A DNA stretch of 64,000 bases, from NCBI GenBank assembly GCA_036785705.1, contig JAWUZG010000978.1, forward strand, positions 248,001 through 312,000, given 5' to 3'. The position numbers and the translations under genes are program-made. The stretch comes from Acanthornis magna (taxonomy: Eukaryota; Chordata; Aves; Passeriformes; Acanthizidae). Each line of letters opens with the position of its first letter. Within the stretch, counting starts at the first letter, position 1. Below the pieces are notes generated by a model. The model worked only from the letters and a program-made list of their open reading frames with translations. It did no database searches and had not been told where the DNA came from. Positions 41,131 to 50,138 of this stretch are shown in pieces.

Positions 41131-41373
41131 GACAAGAAGAACGGATTAGACGCAGCCACCAAGGACCTCGAGCAAATTGTTGAGGAACATGCAGACCTTG
41201 AGCTGACGTTTGCAAAGCTGCAGCTGGCAGAGTTCTGGGGTGCAGGAGACCCAGCATGGGAAGAGGAGACCTACAAGGAGCTGCAGGACAAACACCCTGT
41301 GGCTCAAAGGCCATCATGGCCTGAATGTCTGCTGGAAAAAGTTGTTCCTTTATGGGAAGAGATCCCGGGATGA
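41131..41373 (+). other. Unidentified 80-codon open segment, possibly a terminal exon
   Basis: One frame without ATG runs from GACAAGAAG to TGA at 41371-41373 and encodes an acidic, helical-looking peptide (KDLEQIVEEHADLELTFAKL, then EEETYKELQDK). An acceptor-like TGCAAAG precedes it. I do not recognise the protein. Heptad-like spacing suggests a short coiled coil. It could be the last exon of a lost gene truncated by the LTR remnant that follows. Confidence 0.3.
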
Positions 41374-41419
41374 GGCAAAAGCAAAGTTCATGGCTGGTGA
41401 CAAGATTCCCGTGCAGAGA

Positions 41420-41720
41420 GAGCACAGGAGGGACTGCGGGCAGAGATTGGGAGCCCGGGAGGAGGGAGGGGTGGGGAGAGTGTTTTTAGGGTTTGTTTTA
41501 GTTTCCTTCTCCTGCTGGGATTTGTTCAGAAATAAATTCCATTAATTTCCCCAGCTTGGGTTTCTTGTGCCCCTGATGGTGAGCAGTGAGTGACCTCTCC
41601 CTGCCCTTAGCCCAGCCCAGAGCATTTCCTGCTGTGTTCTGTGTCCTGCACCTGTGAGGAGAGTGACAGAGCGGCTCCGGTGGCACCGGGCACCCGAACA
41701 GGGCCAGCCCAGCCCAATAA
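41420..41720 (+). mobile_element. Passerine-type ERV LTR fragment (family 3)
   Basis: Contains AATAAATTCCATTAATTTCC, then TGATGGTGAGCAGTGAGTGA and CCTCTCCCTGCCCTTA, followed by GAGTGACAGAGCGGCTCC. The same order occurs at 44,250-44,420. This matches, from memory, the 3' half of a common songbird ERV LTR. Termini and target duplication are not clear, so it is a fragment. Confidence 0.55.
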
Positions 41721-42953
41721 TCCCTGCCATTCATTCCCTGCACTCCATGGCTAAGTGGCCGCAGGGCGGGTCCGGCTGTGCGGGCAGGCAGCTCCAGAAG
41801 CACCAAGTGCACGAAATGGGACAGAAGGAGGAGGCAGGGGGTGCCGGGGGTGAATCTCCTTCCCCCGAGCCGGCAGGGACAGGAGGGAGAGACTGGAGAA
41901 TAGGAAACGGGAGAGGAGGGACGAGACTGGAGCTGTGGAAGCTGCAGGGATGCAGGAGCAGCCGGGAATTTAGTTTTCCAAATCGCTGGGGTGAAAGGAA
42001 GAGCTGTGAAATCCGTCATGGAAAAGAAAGGAGAAATGGCGATTGATGGAAGTGGCCTCAGTTTTTCCCTGTGGATTGCGAAAGCTGACAGACCCCGAGC
42101 GCCGGTGGACACCCATCATCGCCCAAGGGATCAGCGCTGCGGCTGGCGGGGCTGGAAGCTCCGTGCAGCAGCTCCGCTCCCGCGGCCCAAAGCTAGGGCT
42201 GGAGCGTGGGGTGTGGGACACAGCCCCGTGCTGGGGGCAGAGCCGCTGCTGGGGCCATCGGTGTGTCCAGGGCATCCTTTCTGGGCCTCGTGCAGCTCCA
42301 AGCTGCCGAGGGCTCCCCGAGGCTTTCTGGGGCTGTCCCTCCTCCCCAAATCTGTTGGGTTTAATGCCCGAGTGCGGCACCCCCGTGCCCTGTGGCAGCA
42401 GCCGGTGCCGGGCCACAGCCCCGGGAGCCGAGCTAATGCCCGGCCGTGCCTGGGAGGGGCTGAGGGCAGGGGAGTTCAGAAGGCACCCACGCATCCCTCG
42501 CCGCTCTGAAAAGGTTTTTTACTGCATCGGAGCTATTTCCTGGGGTTTCTGGGCCCTGTGGGGCCGCGGCGGTGGCAGCGGGACCGGCGGGGCCCGGCCC
42601 GTGGGGGCGGCCGGGGCTGAAAAATGCGCGGCGGCCCCAGCGCGGTGCGTGAGGGCTGAGCGGAGCTGGGTGGGAACAACCCCCGGAACCCCCCGGTGCC
42701 CGAGAGCTGAGCGGGGCTGGGTGGGAACACCCCGCTCGTCTCCGCCGCTCGAAGCCGCTTCCCCGGCTCCGACCGCCGCCGCCACTCGGCCCCGGCGCGG
42801 TCCCGCGGGGTCGCCGCTCGTCGCGAAACTGCAGAGGTCGATCCGAGCCGCGCCCCGCCCGTCCATTGCTGCGGCTCTTTTGGTGACACGGAGCGGCCGA
42901 GACCCGCCGGTGCCGCCCTGACGGTCCCTCGGTGCAGCTTTTTCATTCACAGG
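41721..42953. other. GC-rich segment, no gene recognised
   Basis: CpG-rich towards 42,953 with a local duplication of GAGCTGAGCGGGGCTGGGTG at about 42,655 and 42,705. Long open frames on both strands look like composition artefacts. Confidence 0.5.
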
Positions 42954-43466
42954 TGTTATAAGTTAGAGACAAAAGTCAGGCCAATTAAAATAATTTGATT
43001 TATTGAGCAAGCGACAGCAAGCAAAACAGCGCTGGGTGACCGGGGAGTCTCCGCTCCGCCAACGGTTCGCGACCACCCCTCCTAATGTCTCTTAATTTAT
43101 AGCCTCCTTGTTCCGGTATACGTATATCTTCCGAGAAGTACTCTGCGTCGGCGCGGGCTGTTGCTAGGGGGTCTTTTTCTGCCTTCTGGTGGTCGTGAGG
43201 CTGAAGGCTGTAGTCTTCCTCAGGAGGGGCTCATCTCAGGGGGGGCTCATACATTGCTTACTTCACTGGATATAGGTCATCCTGACCGTACTTCGTTATC
43301 TGTTCTCTCTCTTCTTGCTTAGACACCTGTTTTTCTTGGCCTTGCTTAGCTTTTTGCTCGGCCTTGCTTAGAAAAAGACTTGTGAGCTTCCTAACTCAGT
43401 TTTAACCATTTATACCCTGGCTTAAGCAAGATTTGATTAACAAACACACACGGTTATTTATCACTA
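42954..43466 (-). mobile_element. Solo LTR (family 2, related to family 1)
   Basis: Bounded by the 4-bp duplication CAGG (42950-42953 and 43467-43470). It begins TGTTATAAGTTAG on the plus strand and ends ATCACTA. Polarity is minus: TATAAATGG lies near 43,420 and AATAAATC near 43,000 when read on that strand. The 5' end on the minus strand reads TA instead of TG, a likely mutation. It shares the ATAACA terminus and a CAGCGCTGGG block with family 1. Confidence 0.75.
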
Positions 43467-43470
43467 CAGG

Positions 43471-44024
43471 CAGGGGCCATTCCCGGTGCTGTTCTTTCAT
43501 AATTTTTTCTTTAAATCTCTATATTTTATTCTATTCGCACCTCCCATCCCACGCCCCTCCGCTGCGGCTCTTTCACCGCCGCCGCTCGTCGCCGCTCTCT
43601 CGGTGCAGCTCTTCAGTGACACGGCCCGGCCGAGACGCCCCTCGGTGCGCCTCTTTGATTGCATTTTCTTCTTTTCTCTGTCTTTTCTGTCGTTCGCACC
43701 TCGCCCGTGCCGCGGAGCGACTCCTTCAGGGCCCCGGGGCGGCACAAAGGCCTCGGGGCGGCTCCAAAGGGCCCCGCCCGCGGCCGCTCCCCGAGGCCTC
43801 CCCGCTGCTCGCGGGGATCGGACACCGCCGGCGGCCCCGGCCCCTTCTTGTTCTTCTTGTTCTTCTTGTTCTCCTTGCTCCTGCCGGGATTCAGCCCCCG
43901 CCGCCGCCCGGCTCCTTCTGCCGGCCCTGCCCGGCACGGAGCGGCGCTGCCGCTGACGGGGCCGGAGCGCGGCTGCGACACGACTGCCCCGCGCCTCGGG
44001 ACCGGGCCGAGGAGTGACCGCACG
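43471..44024. other. CpG-rich segment between LTRs
   Basis: Sequence such as CTCGGTGCAGCTCTTCAGTG repeats motifs found just left of the family 2 LTR (42,860-42,945), so the LTR may have split a locally duplicated GC-rich sequence. No gene recognised. Confidence 0.4.
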
Positions 44025-44420
44025 GGTGGGGAGGGACCCCCGCTGGACAGGGCAGGGACTGAGCCCATGGGAGGGACCCCCCGCTGGACAGGGTAGGGAC
44101 TGAGCCCATGGGAGGGATCCCACGCCGGAGGCAGGGGAAGGATTCCTGCCCCTGAGGGGAAGCAGCGGCACGAACTGACCGTCACTCCCATCCCTTCTCC
44201 CTGCACCGCTGGGCAGAGCACGGAGGGAGCCGGGGATAAAGTGAAGTCCGGGAATGAGACAGAGATCGGGAGAAGGTGTTTTTTTCCAGGATTTATTTTA
44301 CTCCTCACTCTCCTGTTCTGGTTTGCTGAGTCCCAACTCCCATTCATTTCCCCACGTCGGGGCTGTTGTGCCCGTGATGGCGATCCCTGAGTGACCTCTC
44401 CCTGCCCTTATCCCGACTCA
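44025..44420 (+). mobile_element. Passerine-type ERV LTR fragment (family 3), second copy
   Basis: Has tandem GGGAGGGACCCCCGCTGGAC repeats (about 44,029-44,130), then GGAAGCAGCGGCACGAACTG, a GATTTATTTTACTCC segment and GTGATGGCGATCCCTGAGTG. This order is that of the same songbird LTR family as 41,420-41,720. Fragmentary, without visible target duplication. Confidence 0.55.
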
Positions 44421-44574
44421 CCAGGACTCGGAATTGTTTCAATTCCGTGGAATTAACGGTGATTTGGGGCAGCCAGAGCAAAGCAGCTGAAACCACAGGG
44501 GGATTGAGAGGGACTAGAGCAGGGCAGGAATTGAGGCTGCCCCGAGGGAACTCTTCCAACACGAACCTTCGTGG

Positions 44575-45514
44575 GGTCTTTCTATGGGAATTTTGTTGAA
44601 TGTTTGCATTCATCCTTACAAATCAGAGTGAAAAGTGGAGCTGAGCTTTCAACTTGAAATGAAGGAATCCAACGTGCGCTCTGGGACCTGATATAAATGA
44701 GTTCAAAAGCTGAAATTTTTACTACATAATTTTGAACATTTATTAATAGAGCAAAGGCAAAAGCAGCGCTGGGTGCTTAGCAATTTTTCCAGAGGCGAAC
44801 CCATCCATTGTACTGTGAACTGAAGTACTTTCTTTAACTGTTACATATTCATTAAGCCTAGAAGGTAATTTACACTTCACTCAAGTCTCCCCCTCCTATC
44901 CCTGGCCCCTTCTGCCAGCGCGGCGCCTGTCTTGGAATCTCGGATCCTCTGGATTGTCTCAGAACTGAAGGCCGAAATCCTCCCGTCTATGTTTCCTCAG
45001 TTCCAACTTAATTTGTAGGTGACAGTTCCTTTTGGGAGGTGTAAGTCAAGACAACAGACTTCCCGGGATGCCTATGGTTATTTTCTTTGTTTCTTTAAGA
45101 TGTCTTGATCCCCGGCTCTGTGGTTTATCAGCTTAAAAGACATTTATTACCATGTATTTATTACTACGTTTTGTAACATATCACAACTATTTCGAAGTTA
45201 CAATTTACCCTAACCTTTTTCTACTTAATTATATTTTTATCTTAACACTATTTTTTTCATACAGTACACATCACTTGTAAATGTTAAATTCATATATGCG
45301 AAAGTCAGCATTTATCATTCACTCATTTATCACAGACCTCTGCAACCTCCAGTTGTTATTCGATACTTTAGTTTTCGAAATATTCAGCCCCTCAGCAGCA
45401 ATGTCTCTCCCAGCCCACTGGTTTCTGGCTCAGACCCAGTTCGGAGATTGGACAACAAACTACAAGTCCCATCAGAACAACTGTGCCGTTATCTTCTTTT
45501 TTTCATAGTAATGT

Positions 45515-45516
<2 letters not shown>
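44575..45516 (-). repeat. Inverted segmental duplication, arm 2
   Basis: Reverse-complement partner of 29,931-30,875, including the LTR and both flanks. The arms are about 13.7 kb apart and enclose zinc-finger copies 2 and 3, the SRCR and OR relics, one MHC exon-2 relic and the MHC leader exon. Confidence 0.85.
44699..45334 (-). mobile_element. Solo LTR (family 1), copy b
   Basis: TGATATAAATGAG to TTTATCACA on the plus strand, flanked by GACC on both sides (44695-44698 and 45335-45338). GACC is the reverse complement of the GGTC duplication around copy a, so both are one insertion that was later duplicated in inverted orientation. Confidence 0.85.

Positions 45517-45518
<2 letters not shown>

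Positions 45519-45553
<35 letters not shown>
45519..45553. repeat. Poly(T) tract
   Basis: About 35 consecutive T residues at the outer end of inverted arm 2. Confidence 0.95.
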
Positions 45554-45829
45554 CTTTTCTTCTGTTCCATCGTGGTTGTGCTCTACTTCTACCACACATT
45601 GCCTTTGTTGCCCTCCCGGAGGTTTGTGGTGAGTTGGTGTCTCACCGGTTCTCCCCCAGAAACCAACGAAATGAATCAAAAGAATGATGAATTTTGGAAC
45701 TCTTTCCGCTGCTGTTTGCAGAAAGTCCCGGGAGCAGACGGGGCCGGGAGGGGGTCCCGGTGCCGGGGGCAGTCAGCGGTCGCTGGGTGGATCCTGGTGG
45801 CGCAGGTTGGGAGACACGAAAGTGACCGA

Positions 45830-46289
45830 GGGAGCGCGGGGGGCGGGGGAAGAGGGGGCGCAAGGGATTATTGGTGCAGGATAAGGGGGCTCAGGGGGGT
45901 CTCAGCGCCGGGGATGGAGGTGCAGGGGGTCCCCGTGCATGGAGTGGGGGGTTCACACCTGGATATGGGGGTGCAAGGAGGTCCCAGTGCCGGGAATGGG
46001 GGCTCAAGGGGTCCCATTGCCGGGGGGCACGGGGGGGGATCCCCGACCCGGAAATAGAGTTTCAGGTGGGTCCCGGGGCCCAGAAATGGTGGATCAGGGG
46101 TTTCCTTGGACGGGGAATGTGGGTTCAGGGACGTCCTCGTGCCAAACAAGAGGGAACAGGGTGTCCCGGTGCTGGGTAGGGGGATGCAGCGGGTCACAGT
46201 ACACGGGAATGGTAGTTCTGGGGTATTCAGGGAGGTCCCGGGACCAGATAAGGGGGAACACGGGGGTTCTGGAGCTGGGGAAGGGGATG
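45830..46289. repeat. G-rich minisatellite hosting the provirus, left part
   Basis: Imperfect repeats of roughly 30-45 bp built on GGGGTCCCGGTGCCGGGAATGG. The same repeat resumes at 55,848 on the other side of the provirus. Confidence 0.75.
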
Positions 46290-46294
46290 CAGGG

Positions 46295-47288
46295 TGTTAT
46301 AAATGAGAGTGGAGTGATTTTTCGCATGTTGGAGTTAATAATTACTGTTGTATTGTTATACCTGTTGAATAAAGTTGAAAGTTTGGATTTTTGATAAAGT
46401 TCTAGATTGAAAAGTTAAAAAGAGACTGTTTTAAAGATGTTTTAAGAGTGTAATGTTTCTGGGTAAAAGCATTGGGATATTAAAGTTGTTTGGAGCAAAA
46501 TAAAAGGGATTGAAGGTACTTTAGATGGAAAAGCAGTTGAACCCATGTAACCCTGAGTTCAGAAGTTATGTACCTTTTTAAAAAATCCTTTATCTTTGTA
46601 ATTTTATTTATGTAAAACTCAGTTTTTATGTTGTATTGTAAATCTGTAAGCCCATCACCCATCCCAATATTAAAGGCACCCTGCAGCACCCGAGCTAAAA
46701 ATAGAAGGTTTGCACCTCTCCGCCCACCTCAAGTGGAATACTAATGAGGCCCTTTCCCGCCTTTGCCATCTATTGGTGGGGAAGGCCACCTCATTAATTA
46801 GTATTCCCAATCACCAGCGAGCGAGAGGGCGGAGAGGCTAATTCGGACCAGCCCATCAAAAACTTTATAAATTTGGCCCTCTTAGGAGCTGAGAGGTTTT
46901 TTTTTTTCCAGGTGCCTTTACTTCCAACAGCTGCAGACTCTGGTCTGTGCAGGGTGCCTGGTGTCTCTGTCTCTCTGACTAGCAGGGAGACAGAGACTGG
47001 GTCGGGTGCTGGGCCTCTTGCCCATTTTTATGGGCTATACTTAAAATCTCTTTTTTTGGACTTAAGATTAGCTTAAGTTCGCCACCCGGCCTGAGGGATC
47101 TCCTTGTCCTTGACCACCAACCGGTGGCCAGGAGAGTCTTATTGCCGTCCTGGGACCTTCCTTTTTTGTGCTTTTTTTTCTTTCTTTTTCCTTTCATTTC
47201 TCCCTCGGGAGATCCTGGACCTCGTGGGTTCAGCAATAAACACCTTTTGCTCTAACCCACGAGTGTGAAATTGTCTTTTTTTATGACA
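46295..47288 (+). mobile_element. Provirus 5' LTR
   Basis: TGTTATAAATGAG...TTATGACA, 994 bp. A TATA-like TTTATAAAT lies at 46864-46872 and the poly(A) signal AATAAA at 47235-47240, giving a long U3 of about 600 bp. Differences from the 3' LTR: 46866 T versus 55420 C (inside the TATA motif), 46896 G versus 55450 T, 47050 C versus 55604 T. Confidence 0.93.
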
Positions 47289-47294
47289 ATTTCT

Positions 47295-47312
47295 TGGGGG
47301 CTCGTCCGGGAT
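47295..47312 (+). other. Primer-binding site, tRNA-Pro type
   Basis: TGGGGGCTCGTCCGGGAT starts six bases after the LTR. It is complementary to the 3' end of tRNA-Pro, the primer used by many gammaretroviruses. Confidence 0.9.
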
Positions 47313-48213
47313 ATCCTTTTTTTGCCCAAATTTGCCCAAAATCCCGATTTTTTGGTTTTTTTCCAAATTTTTAATTTTTCCGATTTTTTTCCTCAAATTT
47401 GGACTACGGCGGATACCACCTACGGTGAGAGGACTCCAAGACCATCGCAGGAGATTGGTGAGGCCCTACCCCTTTCTAGGGGACTGTAGTTAGGGAAAAC
47501 CAACTTATAAAAAGAAAATTTCTGCTTAGTTTCTCCCTAGCGCCAGCCCTGATTGAAGTGTGAGTGTGGGGTTGGCCACCCCTGGTGTGATTGCAGAGTG
47601 AGTGAGACAGGGCAAGGAGCTGAGAGCCAGAGCTCTCTGACTCAGTTTTGGGGCAAGAGCAGAGAGAGTGAGCTTGAAGCGACTGAAAGTGGGAGATTCA
47701 AAGAAAATTGAAAATTTTTGTTAAGGGAAAAAGCCCAGCCCCAGAAAGAAAAAAATACCGCGCGGCCTTCATATATATATATTTTCTCCTCAGTTTTTAT
47801 ATTTCTATCTACTCTGTCCCCTTTCTCTAACTGTCCTTTAGCCAGAAGCTTCTCCGGGAAGGGGGGAGCGGCCATTTTGGGTTCTTCTTCTTCAGCCAGA
47901 AGCTTCTCCGGGAAGGGGGGAGCGGCCATTTTGGGTTCTTCTTCTTTAGCCAGAAGCTTCTCCGGGAAGGGGGGAGCGGCCATTTTGGGTTCTTCTTCTT
48001 CAGCCAGAAGCTTCTCCGGAAAGGGGGAAGCAGCCATTTTGGTTATCAGCCGGTGGCCATCTTGGTTCCTTATTGTTTATTCAATTGCTTTGTTAATTGT
48101 TTAAGTGAATTATTAATTTTTCCCACGGAAAGTTATCAAGTTCCCATCATAGAAAATAATTAAGTTAAGTAAAGAACATCAAAAGATATAAATAAATTAA
48201 TTAATTAATTAAA

Positions 48214-48254
<41 letters not shown>

Positions 48255-48370
48255 TAAAAAATAAATTAAATCAAAATATTCATATATTATTTATACATAT
48301 ATTATTTAAAAAAAAAATTTTGTAAAAAATAAATTAAATCAAAATATTCATATATTATTTATACATATAT

Positions 48371-48406
<36 letters not shown>

Positions 48407-48482
48407 AGAGAAAATAAAATAGAGAGTGGGTATTTTAAATTCTATATTCTTTTTACTTTCCCATCGTTGCAGTTGAGCCAAA
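47313..48482 (+). other. Provirus leader with repeats and A-rich tract
   Basis: About 1.2 kb before the gag ATG. Candidate splice donors are TACG|GTGAGA near 47,424 and TTG|GTGAGG near 47,458. It holds the 54-bp repeat array and, at 48,180-48,405, long A runs with a 55-bp AT-rich segment (TTGTAAAAAATAAATTAAAT...) present twice. No convincing upstream gag-like protein was identified. Confidence 0.7.
47839..48044. repeat. 54-bp tandem repeat, about four copies, with YY1-like motifs
   Basis: Each unit has AGCCAGAAGCTTCTCCGG, then AAGGGGGGAGCGGCCATTTT and GGGTTCTTCTTC. The GCCATTTTG core in every unit resembles the binding site of the transcription factor YY1, and a fifth GGCCATCTTGG follows at about 48,054. 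The period is a multiple of three, so both strands stay open through it; these frames are unlikely to be genes. Confidence 0.85.
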
Positions 48483-50138
48483 ATGGGTCAGTGTGTAAGC
48501 AAGAGCCACTCTTCCCTGAAGAATTACAAAGTAGCACCTGACAGTCCCCTAGGCATTATGCTCAAAAATTGGGACAGTCATGAATTAACTAAGGGGAAGG
48601 ATGCAGTGCAAATGATCCAGTACTGTGTCTTTGAGTGGCCTAGAAAGAAAATTCGAGAGGATGGACTCAAGTGGCCCAAACAGGGATCTTCAGAGATATG
48701 GCTCTGTAAGGCCCTTTGCTTATATCTACATTATAAGGGCCCAAAGAAATTGGAACAATTGGATTACGCACGAATTTGGTTAAAATATTGGAACAATGTG
48801 GAAACAAAAGACGAGAAAATCTTAACAGTAAAAGACAACTCAAAATTAACTAAACATGAGACATCAACCACTGACAAAAAAGATCAAAAAGTAAGGAAAG
48901 TTCAACCAAAGCGATGGGACCCTTTAGATGCCCTTCCACCAGTTGCTGCTAACCAAATTGATGGAGATAGTAGTGCCGAATCCTCAATAGAGGAGGAGGA
49001 CACAAATAATTCCAGTCAGTCAGATGAGGGAGAAGTCTGCACACCAAAAAGAAAACATACCCTCTCTAACTCTCCTCGTCCAAAACATTCAAAAAGCAAA
49101 ATTACTCCAATTGGAAAAGAAAAATCTCTCTCCTCAACCAGAAAACGAAATGTTAAATTGGCCTGCTCAATTTGTGAGGATTGTTCCAAAACTCTACAAG
49201 ATAAAACAAAGGCTTTCCCCCTGCGAGAAGTGCCTATGGGTGGAGCACGGGGAGGAATTGGATATGTAGTTGCACCTCTTTCCTCCTCAGAGGTAAGAGA
49301 CTTCAAAAGAGAAATGAAGTCCTTATTGAGTGACCCGATAGGGTTATCTCAACAATTCGATCAATTCCTCGGGCCAAACATATTCACTTGGCACGAAATG
49401 CAGTCCATCCTCCAGTCCCTGTTCTCCCTGGAGGAGCAATGTTTAATAAGGACTGCGGGAATGAAAGTGTAGGAGAGAGAAAATAATGATAATCAGGGCC
49501 CTCCTGGAGAACGGAAAATGCCAAATGAAGATCCAAATTGGAACCCAAATGACGAGGAGGATAGGAAAAATATGGAAGATTATAGAAAATTGATAGTAAA
49601 AGGGATTAGAGAGGCTGTTCCGAGGGTGAACAACATCAAGAGGGCATTTGGAAGTACCCAAGGTAAAGATGAAACTCCCCATGACTGGCTGGAAAGGTTA
49701 AAGAACAATGTGCAATTGTACACCCAATTGGATTTAGACAGCGACAGCGGGCAAACAATGTTGAAAGTACATTTTGTGCTATACTCCTGGCCGGATATTC
49801 GTAAAAAACTGGAAAAATTGGACAAGTGGCCAGAGAGAGATTTAAAGGAATTACTCGAGGAAGCTCAGAGGGTCTTTGTTCGAAGAGATGAAGAAAATTG
49901 GAAAACAAAAGCAAAAATAATGAAAAATGTTGAAAAAGACCCTCCCAAAGATACTACAATTGGCTCTCCTAAACCCACTCAATTTACTAGAGGTGACTCG
50001 AGGTCGAGTGACCCGAGTATGAACAAAGCAAACCACTATTGTACCTATTGTAAGAAACCAGGCCATGGGACCTGGTATTGTTACAGGAAGCAGAAAGACC
50101 AAGTAGTGTACCAGGAAACCCAGGCCGAAAGTAACTGA
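48483..50138 (+). pseudogene. gag: Provirus gag (one internal stop)
   Basis: Starts ATGGGTCAG, giving an N-terminal Met-Gly that is typical of myristoylated matrix proteins. Matrix spans about residues 1-115, followed by a variable region with an acidic serine-rich patch (around residues 160-180) and a basic stretch. Capsid begins near residue 235. A TAG at 49470-49472 (codon 330) lies in the N-terminal half of capsid, with coding continuing in the same frame to nucleocapsid, whose single zinc knuckle CTYCKKPGHGTWYC (about 50,041-50,082) fits CX2CX4HX4C. The gene closes with TGA at 50136-50138. Gag builds the virion core; with the internal stop only a matrix plus partial capsid product is expected. 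Confidence 0.9.

Noticed and set aside
42043..42921. A 292-codon frame in GC-rich sequence
   Set aside because: No recognisable domain; competing open frames on the other strand.
46295..46306. Relation between provirus LTR start TGTTATAAATGA and the family 1 LTR end in the opposite orientation
   Set aside because: A 12-bp match at termini with no further similarity; treated as coincidence.
47642..48104. Repeat proteins on both strands of the provirus leader
   Set aside because: The 54-bp period keeps all frames open; no start context or homology supports a protein.
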